Of a stretch of DNA of 64,000 bases, positions 57,201 to 60,244 are shown in pieces (position 1 is the first letter of the stretch; the number at the start of each line of letters is the position of its first letter). The notes beneath the pieces are model-generated. The model saw only the letters and a list, made by a program, of their open reading frames with translations. It ran no database searches and had not been told where the DNA came from. The position numbers and the translations under genes were made by a program. Source of the DNA: Girardinichthys multiradiatus (Eukaryota > Chordata > Actinopteri > Cyprinodontiformes > Goodeidae); NCBI RefSeq assembly GCF_021462225.1, contig NC_061798.1, forward strand, positions 21,288,820 to 21,352,819. The letters run 5' to 3'.

Positions 57201-59266
57201 TTTTTTTATGATGACGCCTTTAGGCAAATGACGTGTGATGACCGGGGAAGGCCCTGCCTACAATTAAATACAACTATCGTCCCAGTCCTTATTCAGTTCT
57301 TATGCTCTTCACCTCACTGAGAACAACCTTTCCAAATTTATCTAGCTACTGCTTGTTAATGCTGCTGTATCTCTAAGTTTATGAAGCTAGCTTACCTACT
57401 CTTGTTGGAGTTAGTCCCTGCTGCCTGCAGGTTAGCATGTCTGAATGCTGAGTGCTACTTCTGTTTTCTTGCCTTTTTTCCTATTTTTGGCTTTGTGGTT
57501 CAGGATCAGCACCAAGCAAAAAATAGTGAAGCAAACGTCTTCTGCTTGCTATCTAAACAATGCATATTTTCCACCTCCCGGCTGGGATCTCAGAGCTCGG
57601 CTGCCATCACGATGTGTACCCCGTCTGAGCTCAGAAAGCACTCTGGTCCCCCTCCTAAAAGATCAGGATCACTGCGGATTATATCCTCCGTACTGTGCAT
57701 CATCCCAGACCTGACGCGAGGTCCAGGCCCAATGTGAGCGCATGCAAGCCAGTGACTGCACCAGAGACAACCTAAGAGAGCATATTACCGCCCGTGGCTC
57801 TCAAGTGGCACAGCCATTAACTCAAAAGCATGCTCCCCGCCAGCCGGCTTGAAGCAAAGGCCCTCCCCTCCAGGCCTCAAAATGGATTTGATGTCTTGGA
57901 GGAAGATTCAGTCCTCCTAGCAACAGGACTGTCAAAAGAGGGGCTTCAGAAAAAGGGAGACCTGACAGCCTCTCATTCGTTTCTGCCCAAAGGCACGTTG
58001 TTTGTTCTATTCAGGGGTCCAAAAGTTCAAAAAGGCACTGCGTTCCTAAAACACAGTCTTCTAAGCATATTTTCCCAAACAACAGCCAGACCGTCTTGGC
58101 AAAAACATTGCTCCTTTCCAATGCTCCTTTGTGGATGTTTTAACATTCCTACAGGAGTTGTTGGACATAGGTCTATCTCTGCTTGCCATGTCAGCTTTGA
58201 TGAGGTGATACCAGGTGCTAAACCACAGGTTGTGTGTATTTTAAAAGGGGTACATAGAGTAAGACTAAGATCAAGTCTAGGGATCCATTCTGGGATCTGC
58301 TTCTTGCTAGGTTCCCTACAAAGCATGTTGGGGACCTGTCTATCTCTCGCTTACAACAGCAGGGGTCTCCCTTTACCTCAATGTTTGAGAGCACATTCAA
58401 CCAGGGGCGTGGCTGCATCCTGGGCTCTACTGACAGGGGTCCCTGTGAGTGATATCTGTGCTGCGGTCAGTTGGTCTTCACCGCACAATTTGGTTCGGTT
58501 TGATTGTATAGATGTGACAGCCCCTATTTGTGGCTCATTCTGTTCATCCTGTTGGATTGAAGGGGTCACACTAATTTGTCTCAGATTTGGTGGTTGCTCC
58601 GTGGGGCATGTATACATGTCTCTTACTTTATGTGTTGTACCGAGTGAATCAACTGAAAGGGAACGTTGTGTTGGGCATATAACTACTGTTCCCTAAAGGA
58701 GAGGAACGAGGTACAACACCTTCTTCTGTCCCATTGGTGCAGTCACTGGCGAACTGAATATTGACTGCCATGATAGGTGTATTTGTGCAGGTGCCTGTCA
58801 TCATGTCATTTGCCTAAAGGTCCTCGGTCAAGCCACATGGGGGCGTGATATTCCATACTTTATCTGTTGTACAGAGTAAATCGACTGAAAGTGAACAACA
58901 GTTATATGCATAACACAATGTTTAATACTTCAAAGAACAATTATTCCACTCCGGAGAGTTTGTGATTGTTTTATTGCACTGTTGTCCAGATTTTTTAATC
59001 TCTCTAACCATTTAGATAGATTTACAAATAGATTTACAAATTGTACGGTTAGAACCCTGGTGACACACATTATTGCAGTCTCAAATTGTATAGGTTACCC
59101 TTTTTTTAAGCTATCTTTAATATCTAGGATTTTCATAAGTTCACCTAGCAGTGTCAAACAGATTTAAAAGGGGATAACAAACCAGACTGACGGCCCAGGG
59201 TCCCAAATCCAGAAACATTCCTAGCAGCTCTAGAGCCCTCAGCCGATGCACCTGACTCAGGAGGAC
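176..59266 (-). CDS. rptor: Raptor (regulatory-associated protein of mTOR), partial: 14 internal exons
   Basis: Raptor is the scaffold of mTORC1. It recruits TOS-motif substrates such as S6K and 4E-BP to mTOR and couples the complex to Rag GTPases at the lysosome. Joining 59183-59266, 56427-56537, 54082-54156, 53888-53953, 50853-51044, 36203-36343, 34778-34898, 33986-34126, 24358-24513, 17058-17176, 12420-12523, 10481-10658, 10274-10384 and 176-281 on the minus strand gives one open frame with matching intron phases and GT/AG at every junction. The product follows vertebrate Raptor almost residue for residue, from the HEAT-repeat region (human about 438) to just before the WD40 propeller (about 1009). 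Regulatory sites equivalent to human S722, S792, S859, S863 and S877 are present. The start codon, caspase-like N-terminal domain and WD40 exons are outside the window. Identification rests on recalled family sequence; human positions are approximate. Confidence 0.97.
690..1020 (+). mobile_element. Tc1-like transposon fossil (middle of transposase)
   Basis: The plus strand around 880-1010 reads [18 protein letters not shown] then AENYNKILQ. This is a decayed form of the Tc1 transposase segment normally written [15 protein letters not shown]. No terminal repeat or intact frame is visible. Boundaries are approximate. Confidence 0.7.
1135..1575 (-). mobile_element. Tc1-like transposon fossil, 3' half
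   Basis: On the minus strand 1570 to about 1345 reads [19 protein letters not shown], then a stop, then a stretch resembling [11 protein letters not shown]...LIAVI. This carries the DLN-IE catalytic block of a Tc1-like transposase and its C-terminal part. The region to about 1135 resembles the terminal part of such elements (AATTATTCATATCTCTGGCAG). It is degenerate, with stops and frameshifts. Confidence 0.75.
3108..4716 (+). mobile_element. Tc1-like (DD34E) DNA transposon, copy A, 1.6 kb with 200 bp terminal inverted repeats
   Basis: The element is bounded by TA dinucleotides (3106-3107 and 4717-4718). Its ends are near-perfect inverted repeats of about 200 bp (3108-3307 and 4517-4716) starting CAGGTCCTTCTC, an IR/DR-like long-TIR arrangement. 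Copies B (30175-31794) and C (62452 onward) belong to the same family. Cut-and-paste transposition into TA is expected for the family. The element is inactivated by a frameshift in the transposase. Confidence 0.95.
3436..4439 (+). pseudogene. Tc1-like transposase, copy A, single-base frameshift
   Basis: A start at 3436 gives an N-terminal helix-turn-helix (residues about 10-50, [16 protein letters not shown]), a GRKK/GRKH basic linker, then the DDE domain. The first catalytic Asp is in LFSDESKF. The second Asp ([10 protein letters not shown]) and the Glu (DLNPIENLW) are separated by 34 residues, hence DD34E. Relative to copies B and C one G is missing in the run at about 4000-4003 (SVMVWG...), shifting the frame. 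The remainder is open in another frame to the stop at 4439 (...FPTKY). An intact copy would be about 335 residues. Confidence 0.93.
4790..5230 (-). mobile_element. Tc1-like transposon fossil
   Basis: The minus strand between 5190 and 5020 reads fragments such as [17 protein letters not shown] and [19 protein letters not shown] with breaks, recalling the DE and GGGS.MWGC blocks of Tc1-like transposases. It lies directly after copy A but belongs to a different, older family. Ends are not resolved. Confidence 0.65.
5480..6120. repeat. Dispersed teleost repeat (TTTATTTATATAGCGCC type)
   Basis: The segment begins with TTCAGTTTATTTATATAGC, followed by a region with GAGGAAAAACTCCC and AACCTCCAGCAGAACCAGGC. 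I recognise it as a common interspersed sequence in fish introns. A related start occurs at 45671-45745. No coding capacity or terminal repeats are seen, so the element class is uncertain. Confidence 0.6.
6425..6790 (+). mobile_element. Tc1-like transposon fossil, N-terminal part
   Basis: The plus strand around 6450-6650 reads [20 protein letters not shown] with [15 protein letters not shown] downstream, matching the N-terminal helix-turn-helix and following arm of a Tc1-like transposase. It is interrupted and lacks the catalytic part. Confidence 0.6.
8230..8450. repeat. AT-rich low-complexity stretch
   Basis: About 200 bp almost entirely A and T, with recurring ATTAATTAATT and TTTAATACATAAATAATTAA motifs, some inverted relative to each other. 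It could be a decayed AT-rich MITE; no clear termini or target duplication were found. Confidence 0.5.
9395..9560 (+). mobile_element. tRNA-derived SINE fragment with GT microsatellite tail
   Basis: GATAGCTCAAAAGGGCAAGC resembles a degenerate polymerase III A box, and GGTGGTTTAAACCC about 40 bp later resembles a B box. The segment ends in a (GT)n run with a TGTGAATAAA motif, as in common fish tRNA-derived SINEs. It is probably too degenerate to be transcribed. Confidence 0.65.
9880..10250 (-). mobile_element. Tc1-like transposon fossil
   Basis: On the minus strand about 10020-9950 reads GGSITM, a stop and GCPSKG, a decayed form of the GGGSVM.WGC block. The surrounding sequence resembles Tc1-like elements of fish. 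It lies a few bases downstream of exon m. No terminal repeats are identifiable. Confidence 0.5.
10274..10384 (-). CDS. rptor: rptor exon m
   Basis: This exon has 37 codons, reading [20 protein letters not shown] then [17 protein letters not shown], with phase 0 at both ends. The acceptor is TTTTCAG and the donor GTGGGT. It is 96 bp downstream of exon l. The N-terminal acidic part is divergent from human (TADDADDAAGHK), while [14 protein letters not shown] is conserved. Confidence 0.95.
10481..10658 (-). CDS. rptor: rptor exon l (variable Pro/Ser linker)
   Basis: This 178 bp exon is phase 2 in and phase 0 out. It reads (G)[17 protein letters not shown], then a divergent proline-rich segment ([20 protein letters not shown]), then [18 protein letters not shown]. 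The acceptor is CCTACAG and the donor GTGAAG. The first SP corresponds to human Ser877. The middle is the least conserved part of the protein seen here, as expected for a disordered linker, while the RTRKMFDKG end is invariant. Confidence 0.95.
10659..12419 (-). other. rptor intron k-l, no recognisable feature
   Basis: A 1.76 kb AT-rich intron. No repeat family, RNA gene or plausible coding region was recognised on either strand. The short open frames around 11435-11726 have no recognisable domain. Confidence 0.8.
12420..12523 (-). CDS. rptor: rptor exon k (mTOR sites Ser859/Ser863)
   Basis: This exon has 34 codons plus two bases, from [20 protein letters not shown] to THIHQA, and ends in phase 2. 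The acceptor is TCTCCAG and the donor [20 protein letters not shown] contains the equivalents of human Ser859 and Ser863, with the proline after Ser863 retained. Ser863 is the insulin/mTOR-stimulated site in mammals. Confidence 0.96.
12524..17057 (-). other. rptor intron j-k
   Basis: A 4.5 kb AT-rich intron. Apart from the Tc1 fossil at about 15990-16825 I recognise nothing; there are many poly-A/T runs and no long open frame. Confidence 0.8.
15990..16825 (+). mobile_element. Tc1-like transposon fossil
   Basis: Plus-strand fragments in shifting frames include [20 protein letters not shown] (16360-16430) and [15 protein letters not shown] (16590-16640). These correspond to the VKHGGGS...WGCFS and the post-second-Asp (AKSIFEWF) parts of Tc1-like transposases. 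The region ends near a TCAGGGGTGTCTAAACG motif (about 16795) typical of one fish Tc1 terminus. It carries many stops. Confidence 0.7.
17058..17176 (-). CDS. rptor: rptor exon j
   Basis: This 119 bp exon enters in phase 1 and leaves in phase 0, reading (G)[20 protein letters not shown]...VLNSIAYK. The acceptor is TTTCCAG and the donor GTTTGT. It matches the ordered helix pair between the two halves of the Raptor linker. Fish-specific changes include [12 protein letters not shown] where human has DPYPEVSDVAMK. Confidence 0.96.
17290..17700 (+). mobile_element. Tc1-like transposon fossil, C-terminal part
   Basis: The plus strand 17410-17640 reads [20 protein letters not shown] then [16 protein letters not shown] and, after a stop, [13 protein letters not shown]. 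This is the last third of a Tc1-like transposase including the DLxPxE catalytic glutamate block. It starts only 113 bp upstream of the exon j acceptor. Confidence 0.8.
18595..18621. repeat. Perfect 11-bp inverted repeat with 5-nt loop
   Basis: TCATCATGACA (18595-18605) and TGTCATGATGA (18611-18621) are exact reverse complements around GAACG. They are directly preceded by the palindrome CTCTATAGAG. It lies in an intron with no recognisable element around it and has no assigned function. Confidence 0.8.
19220..19750 (-). pseudogene. LINE endonuclease fragment (CR1/L2-type)
   Basis: The minus strand from 19750 reads [20 protein letters not shown], then [14 protein letters not shown], then [17 protein letters not shown] and [18 protein letters not shown]. 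These are the GDFN and SDH-like motifs of an apurinic-like endonuclease of non-LTR retrotransposons. The following part ([14 protein letters not shown]...) matches the linker before the reverse transcriptase in fish L2/Maui-type elements. One frame change near 19640 and both ends truncated. Confidence 0.82.
19885..20045. repeat. Degenerate TGGA/GGAT tetranucleotide repeat
   Basis: Recurrent ATGGATGGA and GATGGATGA motifs through about 160 bp. This adjoins the LINE endonuclease fragment and is a common fish microsatellite type. Confidence 0.75.
22430..23721 (+). mobile_element. Decayed Tc1/mariner-type transposon
   Basis: Plus-strand remnants of a transposase include an N-terminal-like segment near 22620-22760 and [20 protein letters not shown] with VWSIMK at 23258-23330, the last catalytic block with Glu retained. 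The 3' end (CCCAAATTCATTGGAATTTGG, about 23693-23713, ending GGTTGTA) resembles a fish terminal repeat of this type. Multiple stops and frameshifts; the 5' end is not resolved. Confidence 0.75.
24358..24513 (-). CDS. rptor: rptor exon i (linker with Ser792 AMPK site)
   Basis: This 156 bp exon is phase 1 in and phase 1 out. It holds a serine-rich run ([14 protein letters not shown]), then [21 protein letters not shown] and LNSLI. The acceptor is TTCTCAG and the donor [16 protein letters not shown] is the conserved AMPK motif for human Ser792, with 14-3-3 binding potential after phosphorylation. A DD36E transposon begins only 145 bp upstream of its acceptor, in the preceding intron. Confidence 0.96.
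24659..25928 (-). mobile_element. DD36E Tc1-like transposon (Incomer-type), 1270 bp, apparently complete
   Basis: TA dinucleotides flank both ends (24657-24658 and 25929-25930). The terminal inverted repeats begin CAGGGGTTGGACAATGAAAC and are identical over 31 bp; the inner bases diverge. Between them lies one uninterrupted transposase. Short TIRs, a length of 1.27 kb and the catalytic spacing match what I recall for the Tc1/mariner DD36E (Incomer) group. It sits in the rptor intron 145 bp upstream of the exon i acceptor, same strand as rptor. Confidence 0.93.
24711..25742 (-). CDS. Transposase of DD36E Tc1-like transposon, intact frame
   Basis: 343 residues with no stop or frameshift. Residues about 5-60 form a helix-turn-helix ([20 protein letters not shown]), followed by a GRKRKLS basic linker and a second HTH-like region. 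The DDE/D nuclease has its first Asp in LFSDESTF, its second in [10 protein letters not shown] and its Glu in [11 protein letters not shown]. Counting 36 residues between the second Asp and the Glu gives DD36E and not the usual Tc1 DD34E. The protein ends [18 protein letters not shown], the usual Tc1 C-terminus. The start ATG at 25742 leaves a conventional 5' leader inside the TIR. It may be functional; activity cannot be judged from sequence. Confidence 0.93.
   Translation of the reverse strand: MGDIPEFKRGQIVGARLAGASVTKTASLCDVSRATVSRVMSAYHQEGRTTSNRINCGRKRKLSERDVRVLTRIVSKKHKTTAAQITAELNVHLNSPVSTRTVRQELHRVNIHGRAAIAKPLVTHANGKRRFQWCKERKSWAVDNVKHVLFSDESTFTVFPTSGRVTVWRSPKEAYHPDCCMPRVKHGGGSVMVWAAISWHSLGPILVLDGRVNAKDYRTILEDHVHPMVQTLYPEGGAVYPDDNAPIHTARLVKDWFDEHESEVEHLPWPAQSPDLNIIEPLWGVLEERVRKRFPPPVSRSDLVTILQEEWLKIPLTTMQDLYMSFPRRIDAVLAAKGGSTPY
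27085..27300 (+). promoter_or_regulatory. Promoter-like GC-box/CCAAT segment in the palindrome arms
   Basis: GGGCGGGGCC (27101-27110) matches an Sp1-type GC box, and ATTGGTTAGCGC about 40 bp on contains an inverted CCAAT box. They are followed by GC-richer sequence that later holds CGGTTAGGTGAGCC, which resembles an exon end and splice donor. The same block occurs in inverse orientation at about 28490-28635. Promoter activity is inference only. Confidence 0.35.
27735..28046 (+). pseudogene. LINE reverse-transcriptase C-terminal fragment in the palindrome loop
   Basis: The plus strand reads, in shifting frames, [20 protein letters not shown], then [20 protein letters not shown], then [19 protein letters not shown]. 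These match, in order, the region after the RT thumb of fish CR1/L2-type LINEs (ISSDLSW.., FYRATIES.., AQRIIG..LPSLDS). It is frameshifted and truncated at both sides by the arm junctions. Confidence 0.75.
28946..30172. repeat. G-rich dispersed repeat, copy 1
   Basis: About 1.2 kb with strong G (and T) excess on the plus strand. The section 29230-29440 is clearly related to 37500-37710, with shared blocks such as TTGGGACTGTTTTGTCCTGGG against its 37.5 kb form, CCCTCTTTTGTTC and GGCTCTGGTTGGC. It ends with an AT-rich tail (TATTGCATATTTATATAG) interrupted by Tc1 copy B at 30175. Long open frames in several phases here reflect composition, not genes. Class unknown. Confidence 0.7.
30175..31794 (-). 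mobile_element. Tc1-like (DD34E) DNA transposon, copy B, 1.6 kb
   Basis: Same family as copy A, in reverse orientation. It has CAGGTCCTTCTC termini, long inverted repeats of about 200 bp (30175-30375 and 31595-31794) and TA on both sides. It has inserted into the tail of the G-rich repeat. Transposase is broken, so it could move only with transposase supplied from elsewhere. Confidence 0.95.
30452..31467 (-). pseudogene. Tc1-like transposase, copy B, broken by a palindromic insertion and a stop
   Basis: The start at 31467 gives the normal helix-turn-helix ([19 protein letters not shown]) and GRKKCGRKR. The frame is then lost at a local hairpin (31262-31286) absent from copies A and C. Shortly after, an arginine codon CGA is TGA (near 31229). 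The rest, 31222-30452, is open, with [18 protein letters not shown] and DLNPIENLW catalytic blocks spaced DD34E and the C-terminus FPTKY. Confidence 0.93.
31845..31965. repeat. Polypyrimidine tract (plus strand)
   Basis: About 120 bp of C/T-rich sequence (CTTCTTTCTCTCC, CCTTCTCTCCC, TTTCTTGCTTC), immediately downstream of Tc1 copy B. It may be the continuation of the repeat that copy B interrupted. Confidence 0.6.
33986..34126 (-). CDS. rptor: rptor exon h (linker with AMPK/RSK sites)
   Basis: This 141 bp exon is phase 1 in and phase 1 out, reading [12 protein letters not shown]...[20 protein letters not shown]...NLNEE. The acceptor is AATCAG and the donor [16 protein letters not shown] aligns with human LRSVSSYGNI. 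The AMPK target equivalent to Ser722 keeps Leu at -5, Arg at -4 and Ile at +4, but the serine equivalent to 721 is asparagine. It lies in the unstructured linker that receives energy-stress and growth-factor signals. Confidence 0.95.
34127..34777 (-). other. rptor intron g-h, no recognisable feature
   Basis: A 651 bp intron. No repeat, RNA gene or coding segment was recognised. Confidence 0.8.
34778..34898 (-). CDS. rptor: rptor exon g (end of HEAT region)
   Basis: This exon has 40 codons plus one base, from [20 protein letters not shown] to SPANTA, and ends in phase 1. The acceptor is TTCCAG and the donor GTATCT. It corresponds to human about 661-700. The last residues begin the disordered serine/proline linker and diverge slightly from human (SPANTA against SPATTE). 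Confidence 0.96.
35820..36060. mobile_element. hAT-like MITE (imperfect palindrome)
   Basis: TTTTAGATGTTTTCCTGGTCCA...CACCTGAATCAAAT near the left side recurs in inverse as ATCTGAAACACCTATGTTGCAG...ACATCTAAAACATGCAGGACA on the right. This is the pattern of a widespread short non-autonomous element in fish with 'levelled' GTCCTGCATGTTTTAGATG ends. No coding capacity. The family name is from memory and should be checked. Confidence 0.6.
36203..36343 (-). CDS. rptor: rptor exon f (HEAT region)
   Basis: This exon has 47 codons, from [20 protein letters not shown] to [11 protein letters not shown]. The acceptor is ATTGCAG, immediately followed by GTAAGG, which is coding (Val-Arg) and not a donor. 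The true donor is GTCTCT after the final lysine. It corresponds to human about 614-660. A 14.5 kb repeat-filled intron separates it from exon e. Confidence 0.97.
37215..37735. repeat. G-rich dispersed repeat, copy 2
   Basis: Same orientation and related sequence to 28946-30172; best match is 37500-37710 against 29230-29440. It includes GGGGGGTGGGGGGGC (around 37483-37497), with several G-runs on the plus strand. Overlapping open frames up to 183 codons occur in different phases and are treated as compositional. Confidence 0.7.
39270..40425 (+). pseudogene. 5'-truncated LINE, reverse transcriptase 3' half
   Basis: One frame runs from about 39290: [20 protein letters not shown] (RT palm motif F-D), a TAG stop, [19 protein letters not shown], then an open stretch 39445-40404 with [38 protein letters not shown] and a C-terminal [19 protein letters not shown]...[10 protein letters not shown]. 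The catalytic (F)ADD box reads AND, so the polymerase would be dead even without the stop. This is a non-LTR element type common in fish; the clade is uncertain. Confidence 0.88.
40450..40515 (+). repeat. 66-bp direct repeat, left copy
   Basis: It begins CAGAAAATATCCACTAGG and ends TTTTACAACTA. It recurs at 41009-41074 with one visible difference (A/G). The two copies bracket a 493 bp insertion. The length is far beyond ordinary transposon target duplications. Confidence 0.93.
40516..41008. other. Chimeric insertion copying a Tc1/DIRS junction
   Basis: The segment matches about 44281-44764: first the 3' end of the Tc1-like element (AAGGGTGGCGCTACAAAGTA to GGCACTG), then the adjoining DIRS sequence (TATATAAACGCCCC onward), including the minus-strand recombinase tail [20 protein letters not shown]. 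The Tc1/DIRS junction is the same in both places, so the chimera was copied as one unit. Flanked by 66 bp direct repeats. Confidence 0.88.
41009..41074 (+). repeat. 66-bp direct repeat, right copy
   Basis: Right-hand copy of the repeat at 40450-40515, reading CAGAAAATATCCACTGGG to TTTTACAACTA, directly after the chimeric insertion. Confidence 0.93.
43067..44519 (+). mobile_element. Tc1-like transposon nested in the DIRS element
   Basis: The termini CAGTGCCTTGCGAAAGTACTC and its complement (ending ...GCAAGGCACTG) are flanked by TA. It inserted between the DIRS recombinase and its terminal repeat. Fossils at 60245-61059 have related ends (GTGCCTTGCAAAAGTATTC). Confidence 0.93.
43458..44306 (+). 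pseudogene. Tc1-like transposase of the nested element, inactive
   Basis: The start at 43458 gives a helix-turn-helix ([19 protein letters not shown]) and [10 protein letters not shown], then a TGA stop at about 43654-43656. The frame continues to 44306 with [25 protein letters not shown] and [11 protein letters not shown]. Three lesions are visible: the stop, an internal deletion removing the block between [10 protein letters not shown] and the second Asp (the VKHGGGS region), and Glu to Lys at the last catalytic residue. Confidence 0.92.
44584..45670 (-). pseudogene. DIRS-type tyrosine recombinase, frameshifted
   Basis: On the minus strand, [16 protein letters not shown] is followed by [19 protein letters not shown] and [19 protein letters not shown], an N-terminal SAM-like core-binding region. 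After a frame change near 45195 come [20 protein letters not shown] (catalytic Arg) and [20 protein letters not shown] (HxxR). The expected catalytic tyrosine region near the C-terminus reads [13 protein letters not shown], so the nucleophile seems lost. In DIRS elements this enzyme integrates circular DNA without target duplication. Confidence 0.85.
45671..47048 (-). mobile_element. 1378-bp insertion in the DIRS element with 5-bp target duplication
   Basis: The DIRS reading frame would run [10 protein letters not shown] across this point. The insertion splits it, and TGAGT is present on both sides (45666-45670 and 47049-47053). One end is CAAGTCAATTCAAGTTAAG followed by TTTATTTATATAGCACTTTT; the other is CAGAGCAAGAAAAG. 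There are no obvious terminal repeats, and the family is not recognised. Carries a minus-strand open frame (46489-46808). Confidence 0.75.
46489..46808 (-). pseudogene. Unrecognised small ORF with membrane and coiled-coil-like segments, one frameshift
   Basis: From an ATG at 46808 the minus strand reads [20 protein letters not shown] then EDVYIFVF and stops at 46719. A one-base slip in a T run there joins [17 protein letters not shown], giving a hydrophobic span of about 20 residues. A long helix follows ([20 protein letters not shown] then [16 protein letters not shown]), with heptad-like leucines, and it ends GLRGERI at 46489. About 105 residues. I do not recognise the family; the join is inferred. 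Confidence 0.45.
47049..47890 (-). pseudogene. DIRS RNase H and downstream domain, degenerate
   Basis: The minus strand reads [20 protein letters not shown] (RNase H first Asp block), then [20 protein letters not shown] and [13 protein letters not shown] frame change then leads to [38 protein letters not shown] and [20 protein letters not shown]. This succession is characteristic of DIRS pol after the reverse transcriptase. Several frame changes; nonfunctional. Confidence 0.85.
47905..48540 (-). pseudogene. DIRS reverse transcriptase, degenerate
   Basis: The minus strand reads [17 protein letters not shown], a stop, then [39 protein letters not shown] and SNYLDD (RT active-site box Y-x-D-D). 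A stop directly after YLDD is followed by LIASSREQA and [19 protein letters not shown] to 47905. The order and motifs match DIRS1-like RT. Truncated upstream. Confidence 0.85.
48705..48900 (+). mobile_element. Tc1-like transposon fossil, C-terminal end
   Basis: The plus strand reads [20 protein letters not shown] and, after stops, a decayed tail ending near GTTGTACAACG. This matches the last 40 residues and 3' region of Tc1-like transposases of fish. It adjoins the upstream end of the DIRS element. Confidence 0.6.
50853..51044 (-). CDS. rptor: rptor exon e (HEAT region)
   Basis: This exon has 64 codons, from [12 protein letters not shown] through [17 protein letters not shown] to LLSDPIPE, with phase 0 at both ends. 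The acceptor is CACCAG and the donor GTGAGA. It corresponds to human about 550-613 and is the longest coding exon in the window. It contains the [13 protein letters not shown] helix of a canonical HEAT repeat. Confidence 0.97.
51760..51930 (-). mobile_element. tRNA-derived SINE fragment, copy 1
   Basis: On the plus strand, AAAATGGGGTGGCGAGAGAG with GGGAAGACATG, then a degenerate tRNA-like body whose complement has A- and B-box-like blocks (around GGGTCGAGCACTTTACCCC). The same arrangement occurs at 56890-57090, so both are minus-strand copies of one family. Confidence 0.65.
52100..52770 (+). mobile_element. Tc1-like transposon fossil
   Basis: Fragments on the plus strand include [20 protein letters not shown] (N-terminal DNA-binding part), [20 protein letters not shown] and [16 protein letters not shown] sequence near 52530-52560. 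Stops and frameshifts throughout; ends approximate. Confidence 0.65.
53888..53953 (-). CDS. rptor: rptor exon d (HEAT region)
   Basis: This exon has 22 codons, from [12 protein letters not shown] to NSYSTGQ, and is the smallest exon here. The acceptor is TTTCAG and the donor GTACGA. It corresponds to human about 528-549, where human has AEHRTMTAFILA. Phase is 0 on both sides, so skipping it would remove 22 residues without a frameshift. Confidence 0.95.
54082..54156 (-). CDS. rptor: rptor exon c (HEAT region)
   Basis: This exon has 25 codons, from [12 protein letters not shown] to ADSYMP, with phase 0 at both ends. The acceptor is TTTGCAG and the donor GTAAGTATC. It corresponds to human about 503-527. 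It is separated from the next exon by an intron of only 128 bp (53954-54081). Confidence 0.95.
54176..55650 (-). mobile_element. 5'-truncated CR1/L2-type LINE
   Basis: Occupies most of the rptor intron b-c. The minus-strand 3' end (CTTGGCAATAAAGCTGTTTC, near 54205-54186) is the typical tail of this fish LINE group, directly beside the 54082-54156 exon. 5' truncation near 55650 is the usual outcome of incomplete target-primed reverse transcription. Confidence 0.85.
54378..55511 (-). pseudogene. LINE reverse transcriptase fragment, inactive
   Basis: Open over 377 codons: [40 protein letters not shown] (first catalytic Asp), [20 protein letters not shown], and [20 protein letters not shown] near the C-terminus. 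The (F)ADD catalytic box between KLLK and VIGL is reduced to SAN, and a short stretch after DPLQFA is deleted. Part of the connection region ([11 protein letters not shown]) is also shortened. Non-functional despite the long frame. Confidence 0.9.
56427..56537 (-). CDS. rptor: rptor exon b (HEAT region)
   Basis: This exon has 37 codons, from [10 protein letters not shown] to WAKILAVDS, with phase 0 at both ends. The acceptor is TTCCAG and the donor GTGAGT. It covers human residues about 466-502 and is nearly invariant; one visible change from human is K in place of L in ELRPKLVF. An antiparallel helix pair of the HEAT solenoid is expected here. Confidence 0.96.
56890..57090 (-). mobile_element. 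tRNA-derived SINE, copy 2
   Basis: The complement strand reads TGGCGTAGAGTTAGAGCG, a good polymerase III A box, and about 50 bp on GGGTTTGAGTTCC, a near-consensus B box. It is followed by a tail with CCCCACCCCATTTCC shared with 51760-51930. Family name not assigned. Confidence 0.75.
57205..58914 (+). mobile_element. Internally deleted DIRS-like retrotransposon
   Basis: The left end has TTTAGGCAAATGACGTG (about 57222) and the right end has its inverse CATGTCATTTGCCTAAAGG (58803-58821), matching CTAGGCAAATGATGTGATG at 42843 in the other DIRS copy. The right end ACAGTTATATGCATAAC (58898-58914) matches the terminal repeat of that copy. Reverse transcriptase and RNase H are missing; only an upstream leader and the recombinase end remain. 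Confidence 0.75.
58130..58570 (+). pseudogene. DIRS tyrosine recombinase, C-terminal remnant
   Basis: Within a frame open 57830-58696, the recombinase-like part reads [20 protein letters not shown] then [20 protein letters not shown]. The HSTRG block supplies the catalytic His and Arg. The following [18 protein letters not shown] has Asp where I expect the catalytic Tyr. The rest of the frame upstream is out of register with any recognised domain. Confidence 0.75.
59183..59266 (-). CDS. rptor: rptor exon a (HEAT region, most 5' exon in window)
   Basis: This exon has 28 whole codons and reads [12 protein letters not shown]...GPWAVSL. It is preceded by a TTTCAG acceptor and followed by a GTTTGT donor. 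It corresponds to human Raptor around residues 438-465, in the helical HEAT-repeat solenoid that packs against mTOR. Phase is 0 at both ends. The preceding exon, expected to end in a glutamine codon, is upstream of 64000. Confidence 0.95.
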
Positions 59267-60244
59267 CTGAAAGATAGCAAAAAAGATCAAAGTCTGCCTT
59301 CAAAATATGGGGGGGGGGGTGTCAACGATTGAAGGGAGAGGAAGAACAGCAGGGAAAATGGCAGAGAAGATGAGGTGTAACAGGTGGCGCTCTCACCACT
59401 ACTGCTGCTGCTATTACACACTTGAACCAGAACCATTACTCAGTGTGTAAACATGCCTGTGCGGGCAGCTGGGTGCGTCCTCTTGGCTGCCATTTCATTT
59501 GGACGCTTACAGAGTTGGTGTGTGACATCATCTGAGTGGTTGCTTTAACTTACCTGTGCTCACATAATAAAATACTAATGCCAAATTGGAATAATTTAGC
59601 CACACAGGACTATTTATAGGATGCATATGGCAGCTGCTAAAAATATACAAATGCTTGTGTATGCAGAGATTATGCAGTGCAGCATTAAAGCCTGTGTGAT
59701 GGCAGGACACCGGACCATCTCCATGTGCCTGTCACTGTGCGTGGGAACGAGCATATGGAGGACGCAGACTCACACAAGCATCTCCTCCTACACACGATGC
59801 ATGAACAGAGTCCTTAGAGGGACATCGGCCTGCGAGCGTGACCGCAGAAACAGGAGGAGGCTGGGGGAAGACCAAACCAGGGCTGCCTACAGCTTTGAGG
59901 AGTGTGGGAATATTGATGCTCGTGTATTTTTACGTGACGTAGGCACCGCAGAAAAGTCACAGGGTAACAACCCAATCCAAACCCCTCCTGAAATGAGCGC
60001 AAAGGAACCAAATCTATATGTTTCTCACGTTCTCATCATTGCCGAGTATGTTTGGTGTACATTATTCATAAAGCAGAAGGCCTGGAAGGAGTGGAAATAA
60101 AATCCCACATCAACACTGCAACAGAATAGAGAACGTGATTGCACTGGTAAAAACACACTATCTTCACCTTACTTTGATTTATACCAGTGAGTAAGCACTA
60201 TCTCCTATCATCCTGTGTTTCTGAGCTCTGATGCACATAAAATT

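Larger units (their letters stand above)
56538..59182 (-). other. rptor intron a-b
   Basis: A 2.6 kb intron holding a SINE (56890-57090) and an internally deleted DIRS copy (57205-58914). I recognise nothing in 56540-56885 or 58915-59182. Confidence 0.8.

Noticed and set aside
59621..60100. 159-codon plus-strand open frame
   Set aside because: No domain, no splice context consistent with a gene, and it is on the strand opposite rptor within its intron. Composition is unremarkable; likely chance.
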